A stretch of DNA of 64,000 bases. Source: an uncultured Latescibacterota bacterium (GTDB lineage: Bacteria > Latescibacterota > UBA2968). The stretch is taken from contig OY282377.1 in the NCBI GenBank assembly GCA_958295785.1, positions 5,396,896 through 5,460,895 on the forward strand, written 5' to 3'. The position numbers and the translations under genes are program-made. The notes under the pieces were generated by a model. It did not search any database. It was not told the origin of the DNA and saw only the letters and a list, made by a program, of their open reading frames with translations. Every line of letters begins with the position of its first letter. Position 1 is the stretch's first letter. This document shows positions 8,209 to 16,942 of the stretch, piece by piece.

Positions 8209-8698
8209 TCAGGCCTCCGCATCCAACACACGCTGAAATGCCGCCAGATTATTGACTTGCACCGCCGCATGAAGCAACTGCTTGAGCCGTTGCAAATCGT
8301 CGATGACCGCAATGCGATCAGCGAACTGGCCGGCCACACCCGCATCAAAGCGAACTGCCAACGCTTCTCGGATGCTCTCTTGGATGCCTCGCTCAATGCC
8401 CTGTTCAATGCCCTGTTCAATGCCCTGTTCAATGCCCTGTTCAATGCCCTGTTCAATGCCCTGTTCAATGCCCTGTTCAATGCCTTGTTTAACACCCTGT
8501 TCCTTGAGGTATTGGGCAAACGATGATTCACGCATAATCGCGTCCATAAGACCCTCCTGAGAAATGATACTCGTGATAGTGTTTGGATCATACGCCAACC
8601 CACTTAATACTGCCAAGCCGCCCAAAAAGTTAGCCTTTTCTGCCTGCGCCAACGACACGGCATCACTCCTGCGAATGCACTGACGCAACCATTCCTCG
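8209..8698 (-). pseudogene. Rpn-type gene copy 2, N-terminus deleted
   Basis: The 3' half of the Rpn gene is present from the LRQCIRRSDAV region to the normal C-terminus, but the nuclease core (Asp48, E-x-Q) is missing. At about 8697-8701 the sequence jumps from CGCAACCATTCCTC into the 3' end of copy 3 (TTGTCATTCAGCGGG). This copy has the most GIEQ tetrapeptides (eight, counting the final GIER). It shows how unequal exchange between direct copies truncated one gene. Confidence 0.85.
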
Positions 8699-8723
8699 GA
8701 TTGTCATTCAGCGGGAAATCGCG

Positions 8724-9677
8724 TCATGCCTCCGCATCCAACACGCGCTGAAATGCCGCCAGATTATTGACTTGCACCGCTGCACGATGCAACTGCTTGA
8801 GCCGTTGCAAATCGTCGATGACCGCAATGCGATCAGCGAACTGGCCGGCCACACCCGCATCAAAGCGAACCGCCAACGCTTCTCGGATGCTCTCTTGGAT
8901 GCCTCGCTCAATGCCCTGTTCAATGCCCTGCTCAATGCCCTGCTCAATGCCCTGCTCGATGCCCTGCTCAATGCCTTGTTTAACGCCCAGTTCCTTGAGG
9001 TATTGGGCAAACGATGATTCACGCATAATCGCGTCCATAAGACCCTCCTGAGAAATGATACTCGTGATAGTGTTTGGATCATACGCCAACCCACTTAATA
9101 CTGCCAAGCCGCCCAAAAAGTTAGCCTTTTCTGCCTGCGCCAACGACACGGCATCACTCCTGCGAATGCACTGACGCAACCATTCCTCAGAAGTCATCCC
9201 CGCAGGACGCTTCATCAATGGCGCGAATGGAAGCAAACCCGGATGACCGCCCTCAACAATGTCTTGCCCGTCTATCTCGTTCAGCCGAATCACCTTATAG
9301 CGCACCACCACTGGGTAGTCGGGATGCTTTTGGAGGTAAAGCCCTTCATCGCGTCGCCCGGCATCGGGCCGTAGGTAGATCACATGGGAATAGACCGGCA
9401 GGCCATAGTATTCAATGAGCCGGATGATATAGCTGGCCATGCGGATCGGCATGGGCGTATCCCTGCTGTCGGTGGTTTGAAATTCCGTGTGTACCAAGAC
9501 CTCCTCGCCATCAATCCACACGCGAATCAGGCTATCGGTTAAGCGCGTTTCAACCCTAGGAATCTCGGGGTCGAGGATTGCGCGGATTTCGACATCGGCT
9601 CGTCCGAGGGTGAAGCGGACGAAATCGGCAGGGTAGGTTTGAATCAAATGTTTGGAAATCGTATCGTATTCTGCCAT
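8724..9677 (-). CDS. Rpn-type PD-(D/E)XK nuclease/transposase-family protein, copy 3
   Basis: A 317-residue, apparently intact homologue of the gene at 5368-6309, identical in the nuclease core (Asp48, Glu65-x-Gln67). It differs essentially in having six GIEQ-type tetrapeptides instead of five. The 12-bp coding repeat (CAATGCCCTGCT on the plus strand) explains the change by slippage or unequal exchange without a frameshift. As in copy 1, a TnpB remnant lies directly upstream. Rpn proteins have been linked to horizontal spread and more recently to phage defence; which applies here is unknown. Confidence 0.88.
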   Translation of the reverse strand: MAEYDTISKHLIQTYPADFVRFTLGRADVEIRAILDPEIPRVETRLTDSLIRVWIDGEEVLVHTEFQTTDSRDTPMPIRMASYIIRLIEYYGLPVYSHVIYLRPDAGRRDEGLYLQKHPDYPVVVRYKVIRLNEIDGQDIVEGGHPGLLPFAPLMKRPAGMTSEEWLRQCIRRSDAVSLAQAEKANFLGGLAVLSGLAYDPNTITSIISQEGLMDAIMRESSFAQYLKELGVKQGIEQGIEQGIEQGIEQGIEQGIERGIQESIREALAVRFDAGVAGQFADRIAVIDDLQRLKQLHRAAVQVNNLAAFQRVLDAEA

Positions 9678-9685
9678 GAGGATAC

Positions 9686-9948
9686 CACCAAGTGACGAAC
9701 TCCCCTTGCTGAAGCAAAGGGGCTTCTAAGGAGATTGTGCGATCAACAAAGAGTGCGGCAAAAGCAACAAGCCATCTGACATCTTCGCCTGCAAGGGTTG
9801 ACATCCCAACCTGATGAATGTTTGTGGCCGCGTTCAAATCTCGGTCAGTTTCATAGCCACAGTCGCAAACAAAGACCCGTTCACGCTGTGGCAACTTTTA
9901 CCACGCCACAAGCAGAACACATCTTACAGCTTGGATTGGGCAAACTGC
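9686..9948 (-). pseudogene. TnpB (IS200/IS605 OrfB) C-terminal remnant, copy 2
   Basis: Encodes RERVFVCDCGYETDRDLNAA in one frame and CKMCSACGVVKVATA in the adjacent frame, i.e. both halves of the TnpB zinc ribbon separated by a frameshift. It differs at a few residues from the copy at 6318-6580, so both have drifted since duplication. Confidence 0.75.
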
Positions 9949-10100
9949 GTAACATCAATAAATAATCTGCAATATCTCTCGCTCTGTCAAGTGGTTCGTC
10001 ACCCATTCCCGCCATCAAGCGGTCAGCAAAACAAGCAATCAGCGGTGGAGAGGTGGGGCTGAAAGCTGATAGCCGAAAGCCGAAAGCTGATTTCCAGCAC

Positions 10101-10280
10101 TCAGAGGTATTTCTATATTGCAAACGCTTTCTCGAAGCCGTATTTTGGGAATCGCTGTGCCAAGAATACCCCGATGGGTACAACCCGTGGGGGGCCGCCA
10201 TTGACGCCTTGTGCGATCCATGGCGCGAGTGGGACGGCATGCAGGAGATCGTTGCCGAATACGAGAAAATCAACCCGTGA
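10101..10280 (+). pseudogene. C-terminal fragment of an unidentified gene
   Basis: The last 60 codons of this frame look protein-like (WESLCQEYPDGYNPWGAAI, then EWDGMQEIVAEYEKINP) and end 12 bp before the next gene, whose ribosome site follows at once. Upstream of about 10100 the frame is only repeat sequence from the duplicated block. The likely reading is that the mobile zone removed the front of a gene that once headed this operon. I do not recognise the family. Confidence 0.4.
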
Positions 10281-10292
10281 AAGGAGGATAGA

Positions 10293-11501
10293 ATGGGCGG
10301 GATTTACGCAATAGCGACGATGGATACAAAGGGCGAAGAGATCGGGTATGTCGCGGCGTGCATCCGAGAAGCCGGGGCAGCGGTGACAGTGGTGGATGTG
10401 GGCACGCAGAGCGATGCCCAGGGATCGCCCGATGTGTCGCGGGAAACAGTGGCTATGTGTCACAAAGACGGGGCGAATGCCGCGATAGGGCATGCGGATC
10501 GGGGCGAGGCCGTGACCGCGATGGGCGAAGCCTTGCGCGCCTATTTGTCGCGGGAATACGCCGAGGGCCATGTGGCGGGGGTCATTGGGATCGGCGGTAG
10601 CGGGGGCACCGCGCTCATCACGCCGGCGATGCGGGCATTGCCCATTGGCGTGCCCAAAGTGATGGTCTCCACAGTCGCCAGCGGCAATACCGCGCCTTAT
10701 GTGGGGGGATGCGATATCGCGATGGTGTATTCGGTGGTGGATGTGGCCGGGATCAACCGCGTGTCGCGGCAGGTCTTGGGCAATGCGGCGCATGCAGTTG
10801 CGGGGATGGTCGGGCACACAGTTGCAAAAGCAGCGGACAAACCCACGCTGGGCATGACCATGTTCGGGGTGACAACGCCGTGCGTGACCATGGTGCGGGA
10901 AACACTGGAGCGGGACGGATACGACTGTCTGGTCTTTCACGCGACGGGCACGGGAGGGCAGGCCATGGAAAAGCTGGTGGAAAGCGGGATGATCGACGGG
11001 GTGTTGGACATCACCACCACAGAAGTGGCCGACGAGGTCGTGGGCGGCGTGTTCCCGGCCGGGGCAGATCGGATGGACCGCATCCTCGCCCGGGAAATCC
11101 CCTACGTCATAAGCCTGGGCGCGCTGGACATGGTGAATTTCGGCGCGAAAGAAACCGTGCCCGCGCAATTTGCAGGCCGCAACCTCCACGTACACAACGC
11201 ACAGGTGACGTTGATGCGAACAACAGCAGACGAAAACCGCCTGTTCGCCGAGTGGATTGCGAACAAGCTGAACCGATCCACGCGGCCCATTCGCATTTTA
11301 ATTCCAGAACGCGGCGTGTCCCTCATCGACGCTGAGGGACAGCCCTTTTGCGATCCAGATGCAGACAGGGCCTTGTTTGAAACCCTGGAAGCGCGGATTG
11401 AACAGACAGCAGATCGACAGATCGAGCGGCTGGCGAATAACATCAACGATCCCGAGTTCGCAGCAGCGCTGGTGGCGGGTTTTCAGGAGATACGGGGGTA
11501 A
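10293..11501 (+). CDS. UPF0261 / Tm-1-like ATP-binding domain protein
   Basis: The 402-residue protein has the full length of UPF0261, the family of the N-terminal domain of tomato Tm-1, which binds ATP and inhibits tobamovirus replication. Typical segments are the N-terminal [10 protein letters not shown], the glycine-rich [17 protein letters not shown] and the central [12 protein letters not shown] ribosome site (AAGGAGG) precedes the ATG. The next gene, 2 bp downstream, is the TIM-barrel protein that forms the other half of Tm-1-type proteins, so the pair is a split Tm-1. The bacterial function is not established. Confidence 0.9.
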   Translation: MGGIYAIATMDTKGEEIGYVAACIREAGAAVTVVDVGTQSDAQGSPDVSRETVAMCHKDGANAAIGHADRGEAVTAMGEALRAYLSREYAEGHVAGVIGIGGSGGTALITPAMRALPIGVPKVMVSTVASGNTAPYVGGCDIAMVYSVVDVAGINRVSRQVLGNAAHAVAGMVGHTVAKAADKPTLGMTMFGVTTPCVTMVRETLERDGYDCLVFHATGTGGQAMEKLVESGMIDGVLDITTTEVADEVVGGVFPAGADRMDRILAREIPYVISLGALDMVNFGAKETVPAQFAGRNLHVHNAQVTLMRTTADENRLFAEWIANKLNRSTRPIRILIPERGVSLIDAEGQPFCDPDADRALFETLEARIEQTADRQIERLANNINDPEFAAALVAGFQEIRG

Positions 11502-11503
11502 TT

Positions 11504-12334
11504 ATGGCAGCGGAGAGCAGGGCATCTATTTTGGCGCGGTTGCGCGAAAAAATCGCAGCGGGCGTGCCGATTATCGGCGGCGGCGCGGGCACGGGGATTT
11601 CGGCAAAGTGCGAAGAAGCGGGTGGCATCGACCTGATCGTGATTTACAATTCCGGGCGGTATCGCATGGCCGGGCGCGGGTCATTGTCCGGCGTGTTGGC
11701 GTATGGCAATGCCAACGAGATTGTAAAAGAAATGGCGCGTGAAGTCATCACTGCGGTGAAGCACACGCCCGTACTGGCCGGGGTGAATGGGACGGATCCC
11801 TTTATGTTGCGCGATCACTTCTTGCGGGAATTGCGCGATCTGGGTTTTGCGGGCGTCCAAAATTTCCCCACCGTGGGGTTGATCGATGGCCTATTTCGCG
11901 CAAATTTGGAAGAGACGGGCATGGGCTATCACCTCGAGGTGGAAATGATCGCCGCCGCGCACGAGATGGACATGTTGACAACGCCTTATGCGTTCACTGT
12001 CGAGGAAGGACGGTTGATGACGCGGGCCGGGGCCGATATTGTGGTCGCGCACATGGGGTTGACCACCAAGGGCGCGATTGGGGCACAAACCGCAAAAACG
12101 CTCGACGACTGCGTGGAAGAGGTCAGGGCGATATGCACGGCCTGCAAGGCGATGCGGGGCGATGTGATCGCGCTTTGCCACGGCGGGCCGATTGCCGAAC
12201 CGGAAGACGCCGCGTATATTTTGGAACGGGTTGCGGAAGTGGATGGGTTTTACGGCGCGAGTTCAATGGAACGCCTGCCCACAGAAGTGGGCATTACCGC
12301 GCAGATCAAACGCTTTACGGAAATTCGCAGGTGA
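11504..12334 (+). CDS. Phosphoenolpyruvate hydrolase-like TIM-barrel protein (PF09370 type)
   Basis: A 276-residue TIM-barrel protein of the 'PEP hydrolase/TIM-barrel signal transduction' family. It shows the conserved [19 protein letters not shown] start, the [11 protein letters not shown] strand, the [10 protein letters not shown] loop and the C-terminal [12 protein letters not shown] phosphate-binding region. It is translated from an ATG 2 bp after the UPF0261 stop, which implies coupling, and in plants and fungi the two domains occur fused. The annotated enzymatic activity is weakly supported across the family, so treat the product name as a family label. Confidence 0.88.
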   Translation: MAAESRASILARLREKIAAGVPIIGGGAGTGISAKCEEAGGIDLIVIYNSGRYRMAGRGSLSGVLAYGNANEIVKEMAREVITAVKHTPVLAGVNGTDPFMLRDHFLRELRDLGFAGVQNFPTVGLIDGLFRANLEETGMGYHLEVEMIAAAHEMDMLTTPYAFTVEEGRLMTRAGADIVVAHMGLTTKGAIGAQTAKTLDDCVEEVRAICTACKAMRGDVIALCHGGPIAEPEDAAYILERVAEVDGFYGASSMERLPTEVGITAQIKRFTEIRR

Positions 12335-12343
12335 GTTCAACGC

Positions 12344-13381
12344 ATGGCACCGCTCAGTGAAACGATTCAAAAATATACGGTTCCCTGGCTGCAAGGGGAT
12401 TGGCCCGTGGATTGGCCGCAGGTGTTTGGGCAAGCGGGCGATCTCGTGCTCGAAATCGGGTTTGGCAATGGGCGTTTTTTGGCGGACATGGCGGCGGCGC
12501 GTTCCAAGGTGTGTTTTGTCGGAATCGAACGCGCATGGGGGTCGATCCGGCGGTTGTTGAAGCGGATCGATGCTCGGGAATTGAAAAACGTGCGTGCGCT
12601 AGAGGGCGATGCGGCTTTTTTGTTGCGACATTTGTTCGCGCCGCAATCCCTATCGGAGGTGTGGATCAATTTTTCCGATCCATGGCCCAAAGAACGCCAC
12701 CACAACCGGCGGCTGATTCGAGATGCGTTTGCGGCGGTGCTCGGCGAGCGATTAAAAGTGGGCGGCGAGGTGACAATCGCGACCGATCACGCGGATTACG
12801 CCGCGTGGATCGCCGATGTGCTGGCGCGGCAATCGCTTTTGCAATCCGTTTATGAAACGCCGTTTGTTCACGAATTGCCGGGGCGCGTCCCCACCAAATA
12901 CGAGCAAAGGGCCATAGATGCGGGGTTGCCCATTCACTATTTTGCGTGGCGTCGGGATGTCGCATTGTCGGTGGAAACGCGGATTCAGAAAGTGGGGGAT
13001 ATGCCAAATGTCATTTTAGAAGGCGAATACAAACGCGGAGATATTCAGTCGCTGGTAGCGCGTATGGCAGGTCGGGTGTGGCGCGAGACGCATCGGGATA
13101 TATGGGCGGTGATCAAGGTGCTGGAATCCTATCGCCAACTCGATGACGGGCACGGTCTGATCGCCGTGATGGTGCGCGAAGGGGAACTCGCGCAGTATTT
13201 TGGCATTTCAATTGTGTTTCGCAGGCGCGATCAGCTTTTGATCAAGCTGTCGTCCATTGGGCAACCGCGTCCAACCTGGGGCGTAAAACTGGCGGTGATG
13301 AAGGTGGCGGATGTGATCTTGGAGGCCCAGCCATCGTTGCGGGTCGCGTCGCGCACGGTCGGCAATTGGGGGGATGGATAG
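12344..13381 (+). CDS. trmB: tRNA (guanine-N7-)-methyltransferase TrmB with C-terminal extension
   Basis: TrmB methylates G46 of tRNA using S-adenosylmethionine. Residues 35-43 form the SAM loop (VLEIGFGNG), and residues 111-120 the catalytic and tRNA-binding motif (SDPWPKERHH). The core ends near residue 200 (KYEQRAIDAG). About 130 further residues follow, rich in beta strands, where E. coli TrmB has none; long C-terminal extensions are known in thermophile TrmB proteins. The ATG was chosen because it gives the standard N-terminus. The gene is third in the operon, 9 bp after the TIM-barrel gene. Confidence 0.9.
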   Translation: MAPLSETIQKYTVPWLQGDWPVDWPQVFGQAGDLVLEIGFGNGRFLADMAAARSKVCFVGIERAWGSIRRLLKRIDARELKNVRALEGDAAFLLRHLFAPQSLSEVWINFSDPWPKERHHNRRLIRDAFAAVLGERLKVGGEVTIATDHADYAAWIADVLARQSLLQSVYETPFVHELPGRVPTKYEQRAIDAGLPIHYFAWRRDVALSVETRIQKVGDMPNVILEGEYKRGDIQSLVARMAGRVWRETHRDIWAVIKVLESYRQLDDGHGLIAVMVREGELAQYFGISIVFRRRDQLLIKLSSIGQPRPTWGVKLAVMKVADVILEAQPSLRVASRTVGNWGDG

Positions 13382-13394
13382 ATTATCCCCGCCA

Positions 13395-13835
13395 TCAAAA
13401 CGCGACCTTCAGCCGCAATTTCGCCGCGCCATTTTCATCGACCCCCGCCTCGACCTCTGCCCAATTGACCCGACTGAGATGGGCATCGACATACGCATCT
13501 GCTATGCTGTAAAGCACGATCCCAATCGTAGAAAAAAAGTAGATATTCCGCGCCTGAATGCCTCGATCTTTGATCTGCTTGCGCCGCACCACCCAGGCGA
13601 CAGCCGAAGCCACCTCGACGGTCGCAATCACACTGCCCTTGACGCGCTTGCCATTGTAAAATTGCCCCCAACCCGGTAGCATCACAGACCGCAACACCGC
13701 GCCGCGCACGCGACCCTTGCTCGCCTGCGGCTTGGCGGACAGGGTATCGGGCGGCGATTCCGCGCCTGATGCCGGTTGCAAACTGGGGAAGAACAGCGCA
13801 AAAATGAGGGCCAGAATTTTTGAAATGTTTTTCAT
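13395..13835 (-). CDS. DUF5683-type exported membrane protein
   Basis: From ATG 13835 the protein begins KNISKILALIFALFFPSL, a signal peptide or anchor, followed by a Pro/Ser linker and then a hydrophobic hairpin with the motif MLPGWGQFYNGKRVKG. Such small proteins with a PGxGQxYNG motif (DUF5683/TM2-like) sit in the inner membrane and have no known activity. The frame can be read from 13898, but ATG 13835 gives the signal sequence. The gene follows the ROK kinase by 1 bp, so it is the last gene of that unit, and it converges on trmB. Confidence 0.75.
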   Translation of the reverse strand: MKNISKILALIFALFFPSLQPASGAESPPDTLSAKPQASKGRVRGAVLRSVMLPGWGQFYNGKRVKGSVIATVEVASAVAWVVRRKQIKDRGIQARNIYFFSTIGIVLYSIADAYVDAHLSRVNWAEVEAGVDENGAAKLRLKVAF

Positions 13836-13836
13836 C

Positions 13837-14793
13837 TTAGAAGCTATCGGCGGCCATCTCAAAGCTATATCTGGCCGCGCCCAAAATGCCCGCGTCATCG
13901 CCCAGTTCAGCGGGGACGATCTCTACGTGTTCCTTGACGCCTATGGTGCCGCGCGTCCAAAAGGTTCGCTTTGCCGGTTCAAAAATCCAATCTCCCGCCT
14001 GCGCCAATCCCCCTGTGAGGGCAATGCGATTCACATTTAGCACATTCACCAGACTCACCAATCCCACGCCCAAGAAAACCCCGGTCTCCTCAAACATCTG
14101 CATCGCAAACGCATCTCCGGCTTCTGCGGCTTCGCAAATCATCTGCGTGGTCAACCGCTCGGCATGCAAGCGCGTTTTCGGCTTGTCGCGTTTGAGTCTT
14201 TCCAGCGTGCGGCGCACCATCGCCGTGGCCGAGGCGTACATTTCCAAACATCCAAAATTGCCACACGGACAGCGCGGCCCCTCGTGATCCACGGCAATAT
14301 GCCCCACCTCGGCGGCATTGCCATTAAACCCGTGCATCACCCGCCCCTCGCTGATCCACCCTCCGCCAACGCCCGTGCCCAAAGTCACGCACAAAAAGTG
14401 ATCCACGCCGCGGCCCGCGCCCAGCCACTGCTCGCCATAAGCCGCCAAATTTGCATCATTATCGACCGCCACGCCCAAGCCGAGCAATGCCTCCAAGCGA
14501 TCTTTTAATCGCACCCCGTGCATGCACTGCAAATTTTCGGGCGATATGAGCACGCCTTCAAACGGATCCAATGGCCCGGGCGCGCCAACGCCGATGCCCC
14601 GCACGTCTGCAAGTGAAACGCCACCTTGTCGAGCGACCACACGCACGCATTCCGCAATGCCATCGATCACGCCCTCGGCGCCCAGGTGCAGGCGCGTTGG
14701 GCGTCGCGCTTTGCACAAAATCTCGCCCGATGCGGTTATGAGCCCGCCCCGCGTATTGGTGCCCCCCAAATCCACGCCTATCGTCAAGCTCAT
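13837..14793 (-). CDS. ROK family sugar kinase (glucokinase-like)
   Basis: ROK kinases phosphorylate glucose or related sugars with ATP. The N-terminal phosphate-binding loop is IGVDLGGTNTRGG, the catalytic Asp lies in VAVDNDANLAAYGE, and the zinc-binding ROK signature CPCGNFGCLE is intact, with the preceding GHIAV His. ATG 14793 overlaps the stop of the KDPG aldolase gene by 4 bases (ATGA), which fixes the start and shows translational coupling. Together with the aldolase it points to sugar or sugar-acid breakdown. The exact sugar cannot be read from the sequence. Confidence 0.9.
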   Translation of the reverse strand: MSLTIGVDLGGTNTRGGLITASGEILCKARRPTRLHLGAEGVIDGIAECVRVVARQGGVSLADVRGIGVGAPGPLDPFEGVLISPENLQCMHGVRLKDRLEALLGLGVAVDNDANLAAYGEQWLGAGRGVDHFLCVTLGTGVGGGWISEGRVMHGFNGNAAEVGHIAVDHEGPRCPCGNFGCLEMYASATAMVRRTLERLKRDKPKTRLHAERLTTQMICEAAEAGDAFAMQMFEETGVFLGVGLVSLVNVLNVNRIALTGGLAQAGDWIFEPAKRTFWTRGTIGVKEHVEIVPAELGDDAGILGAARYSFEMAADSF

Positions 14794-15431
14794 GGTTCTG
14801 CCCGCGCCCGCGCCACGGCATCGACAAACGACTTTGCCGTTGCGGTCAGCGATGCCCAATTTTTCTCTGCCACGGCGGTCTTATCCACCATCGCGCTGCC
14901 CGCGCCCACGGCCACGGCGCCATTTTTGATAAATTCGGGCGTCGTTTTGGCATCCACCCCGCCCGTGGGCATGAGTTTTACTTGTGGCAAAGGCCCTAGA
15001 ATATCCTTGAAATACGACGGGCCACCCACGCCTGCGGGAAAGACTTTGACCACATCGGCCCCGGCCTGCCACGCGGTCAAAATTTCCGTGGGCGTGAACC
15101 CGGCGGGCATCACGGCCTTGCCGTACCGCTTGCTCATCTCGATCACCGCCGGATTGAGAATGGGGCTGACCACGTATTCTGCGCCGGCCAAAATCGCTGC
15201 CCGCGCTGTTTCGGGATCGAGCACGGACCCCACGCCGATAATCGTGTCTTCCATTTTCGCCGATGCTTCTTCAATGACCTTCAGCGCGCCCGGCACGGTC
15301 ATGGTCACTTCAATTGCCACCACCCCACCTTCGCGCAAGGCTTTTGATACATCCATCAATTGCGATGGATTATCCGCCCGCAACACGGCGACCACGCCGC
15401 AATCGATAATGCGATCTACAATGCTTGCCAT
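14790..15431 (-). CDS. eda: KDPG/KHG-type aldolase
   Basis: A class I aldolase that splits 2-keto-3-deoxy-6-phosphogluconate (or a related keto-deoxy sugar acid) to pyruvate and an aldehyde phosphate. The Schiff-base lysine is Lys129 in VVKVFPA; Glu41 (AIEVTM) and Arg18 (VLRAD) are the usual partners, and MPTGG forms the phosphate loop. Length (213 residues from ATG 15431) is normal. The ATG follows a GGGAGGAA ribosome site. A terminator-like hairpin lies within 45 bp upstream. It is coupled to the ROK kinase gene. Confidence 0.92.
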   Translation of the reverse strand: MASIVDRIIDCGVVAVLRADNPSQLMDVSKALREGGVVAIEVTMTVPGALKVIEEASAKMEDTIIGVGSVLDPETARAAILAGAEYVVSPILNPAVIEMSKRYGKAVMPAGFTPTEILTAWQAGADVVKVFPAGVGGPSYFKDILGPLPQVKLMPTGGVDAKTTPEFIKNGAVAVGAGSAMVDKTAVAEKNWASLTATAKSFVDAVARARAEP

Positions 15432-15442
15432 TGTTCCTCCCT

Positions 15443-15475
15443 CAAAAAACAAACCTCTCCCCAAACGGAGAGAGG
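15443..15475 (-). terminator. Terminator or attenuator hairpin just upstream of eda
   Basis: Read on the minus strand, a stem of CCTCTC with GAGAGG is followed by TTTGTTTTTTG and then, within a few bases, by the eda ribosome site. It may end transcripts from the hydrolase/sulfatase unit upstream, or attenuate entry into eda. The rest of 15476-15658 shows no gene. Confidence 0.5.
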
Positions 15476-15658
15476 CATGGGTTATTGGGCTACAATTTGC
15501 CCATTATGAGCGCGTTGACTTGTCGGATTTGTCATCTTTTTTCTCCATTTCTGATAGCCTGTACACTGGTTGTGTTGACATTTTGTTTCAACGAGAATGC
15601 GTTCATAAACAAAAACGCCTAGGTCTTAAAGACTCGAGCATTTGGCGTTAAAAATGAA

Positions 15659-16933
15659 TTATGCACATCCCTCATTTATTTTTTTAACGGTCTTTTCAAT
15701 GACCTTCCCATCGCCTCGGTGGATAACGGCTTTCCACTCGCGGTCATCGTCTTGAACCGCGATGCTGCCTTGGCGCCAGTTGGTTGCAAAATGCACGGCA
15801 AAGGGTTCGTCATAAGCCGTATAGTACAACTTGCCGTTCCGATAAAAATCGACATAACTGATCGTTTCGGGATATAAGCTCGCCAATCGCAGCCAGCGCT
15901 GGCCCCGATAGGTCCAATTGGGTTCTAAGCCCTGCAAATAGTATTGGTCGCCCGGTGCAATCTCATTGACGCCGATCCCGATTCCCTTTGCCATCCGATG
16001 GGCGAAAAAGGTATCCTCTCCGCGCGTGATCCCCCAATCGGCGGGGGGTTCTTGCTTGGTCATATTGTTGTAATACCCCCACGAGGTCTGCGTTTTGTAC
16101 GCCACTTCGAGTTGCCCAATGGCCTGCGAATCCTCATTGCACACAATAGGGCGGTTCAAGTTCCAACTTTTCACCTCTCGAATCAGATTGTAATACCGCT
16201 GCCGCGTGCAGCCATTGCCGTGAATGAGAATCACATCACTGGCTTCTGCGACCTCCCGATTGCGATAGCCACCGCCGCCACTGCACCCACAGGGCAAGCC
16301 GCCCGACTCTTCTCGCGCCAAATCCAATAACAGGGCCATCCCCTCTGGCTCTCGAATAATGGGGTGTTTTTCAAACGCGCCGATGTTCATTTCATTTGCC
16401 ACTTCAATAATCACATTTTCGCGCCCTTTCAAAAAGCGCGAAGCGGTTGTCACGGCATTGCGTATGGCTTTTCCATCTTTTAACCAGCGCGTCTGCGACC
16501 CGTAAAAAAAGCTGACGATCACCACCATCCCCACTGCGTCTGCGCCCTGAATCAACGTGTCCATTCGCTCGGCATAATCGGCATCCAACGCCAGCCCATC
16601 CTCGCCAAAGGGATTGTTTTGGATGGTGTCATTCGGCGTTGTAAAACACGGCCCTCCGCCCTGAAATCCCGTTGTGAAGGCGCGCAGTCCATAGCCATAC
16701 CACGCGGGCAATGCCGCAATGAGACGCTCGGTATTTTGCATGGCATCCCATTCGCTATGCCCCCACCGCGCAAAGCGTTGGGGATTCATCGCGTCGTCAA
16801 AAACGCCTTGGATAAACCGCGCGTTCATCAGCAAGCCGTGCGCGTCGAGCCGCGTCCCATCGATGTCTGAATACGTCAATTTCCCATTCACCAGAAATTT
16901 CTCACCCGCAATTGCCACATGTGTTCGCGCCAT
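15659..16933 (-). CDS. Clan GH-A glycoside hydrolase-like protein (putative cellulase fold)
   Basis: A 424-residue soluble protein with a (beta/alpha)8 pattern. The acid/base motif appears as IIEVANEMN (Asn180-Glu181) and a candidate nucleophile as PIVCNEDS (Glu267), spaced as in clan GH-A enzymes. The last about 90 residues are beta-rich (YVDFYRNGKLYYTAYDEPF). It has no signal peptide, so it acts inside the cell or is exported by another route. It lies 9 bp after the sulfatase gene on the same strand, so the two are probably co-transcribed and act on the same glycan. The GH family number is not clear. Confidence 0.7.
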   Translation of the reverse strand: MARTHVAIAGEKFLVNGKLTYSDIDGTRLDAHGLLMNARFIQGVFDDAMNPQRFARWGHSEWDAMQNTERLIAALPAWYGYGLRAFTTGFQGGGPCFTTPNDTIQNNPFGEDGLALDADYAERMDTLIQGADAVGMVVIVSFFYGSQTRWLKDGKAIRNAVTTASRFLKGRENVIIEVANEMNIGAFEKHPIIREPEGMALLLDLAREESGGLPCGCSGGGGYRNREVAEASDVILIHGNGCTRQRYYNLIREVKSWNLNRPIVCNEDSQAIGQLEVAYKTQTSWGYYNNMTKQEPPADWGITRGEDTFFAHRMAKGIGIGVNEIAPGDQYYLQGLEPNWTYRGQRWLRLASLYPETISYVDFYRNGKLYYTAYDEPFAVHFATNWRQGSIAVQDDDREWKAVIHRGDGKVIEKTVKKINEGCA

Positions 16934-16942
16934 CTTTCCTCC

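Larger units (their letters stand above)
8699..10025 (-). repeat. Duplicated block, copy 3 (Rpn gene + TnpB remnant)
   Basis: Matches 5344-6657 almost base for base. The far end (GGTCAGCAAAACAAGCAATC at 10021-10040) returns to the sequence that in copy 1 lies near the terminator, the pattern expected from tandem duplication. Confidence 0.8.

Noticed and set aside
8390-8500. 12-bp tandem repeat taken for a CRISPR array
   Set aside because: No spacers; the repeat is coding DNA for GIEQ units.
10113-11195. 360-codon open frame on the minus strand
   Set aside because: Antisense shadow of UPF0261; His/Arg-rich sequence with no protein-like pattern.
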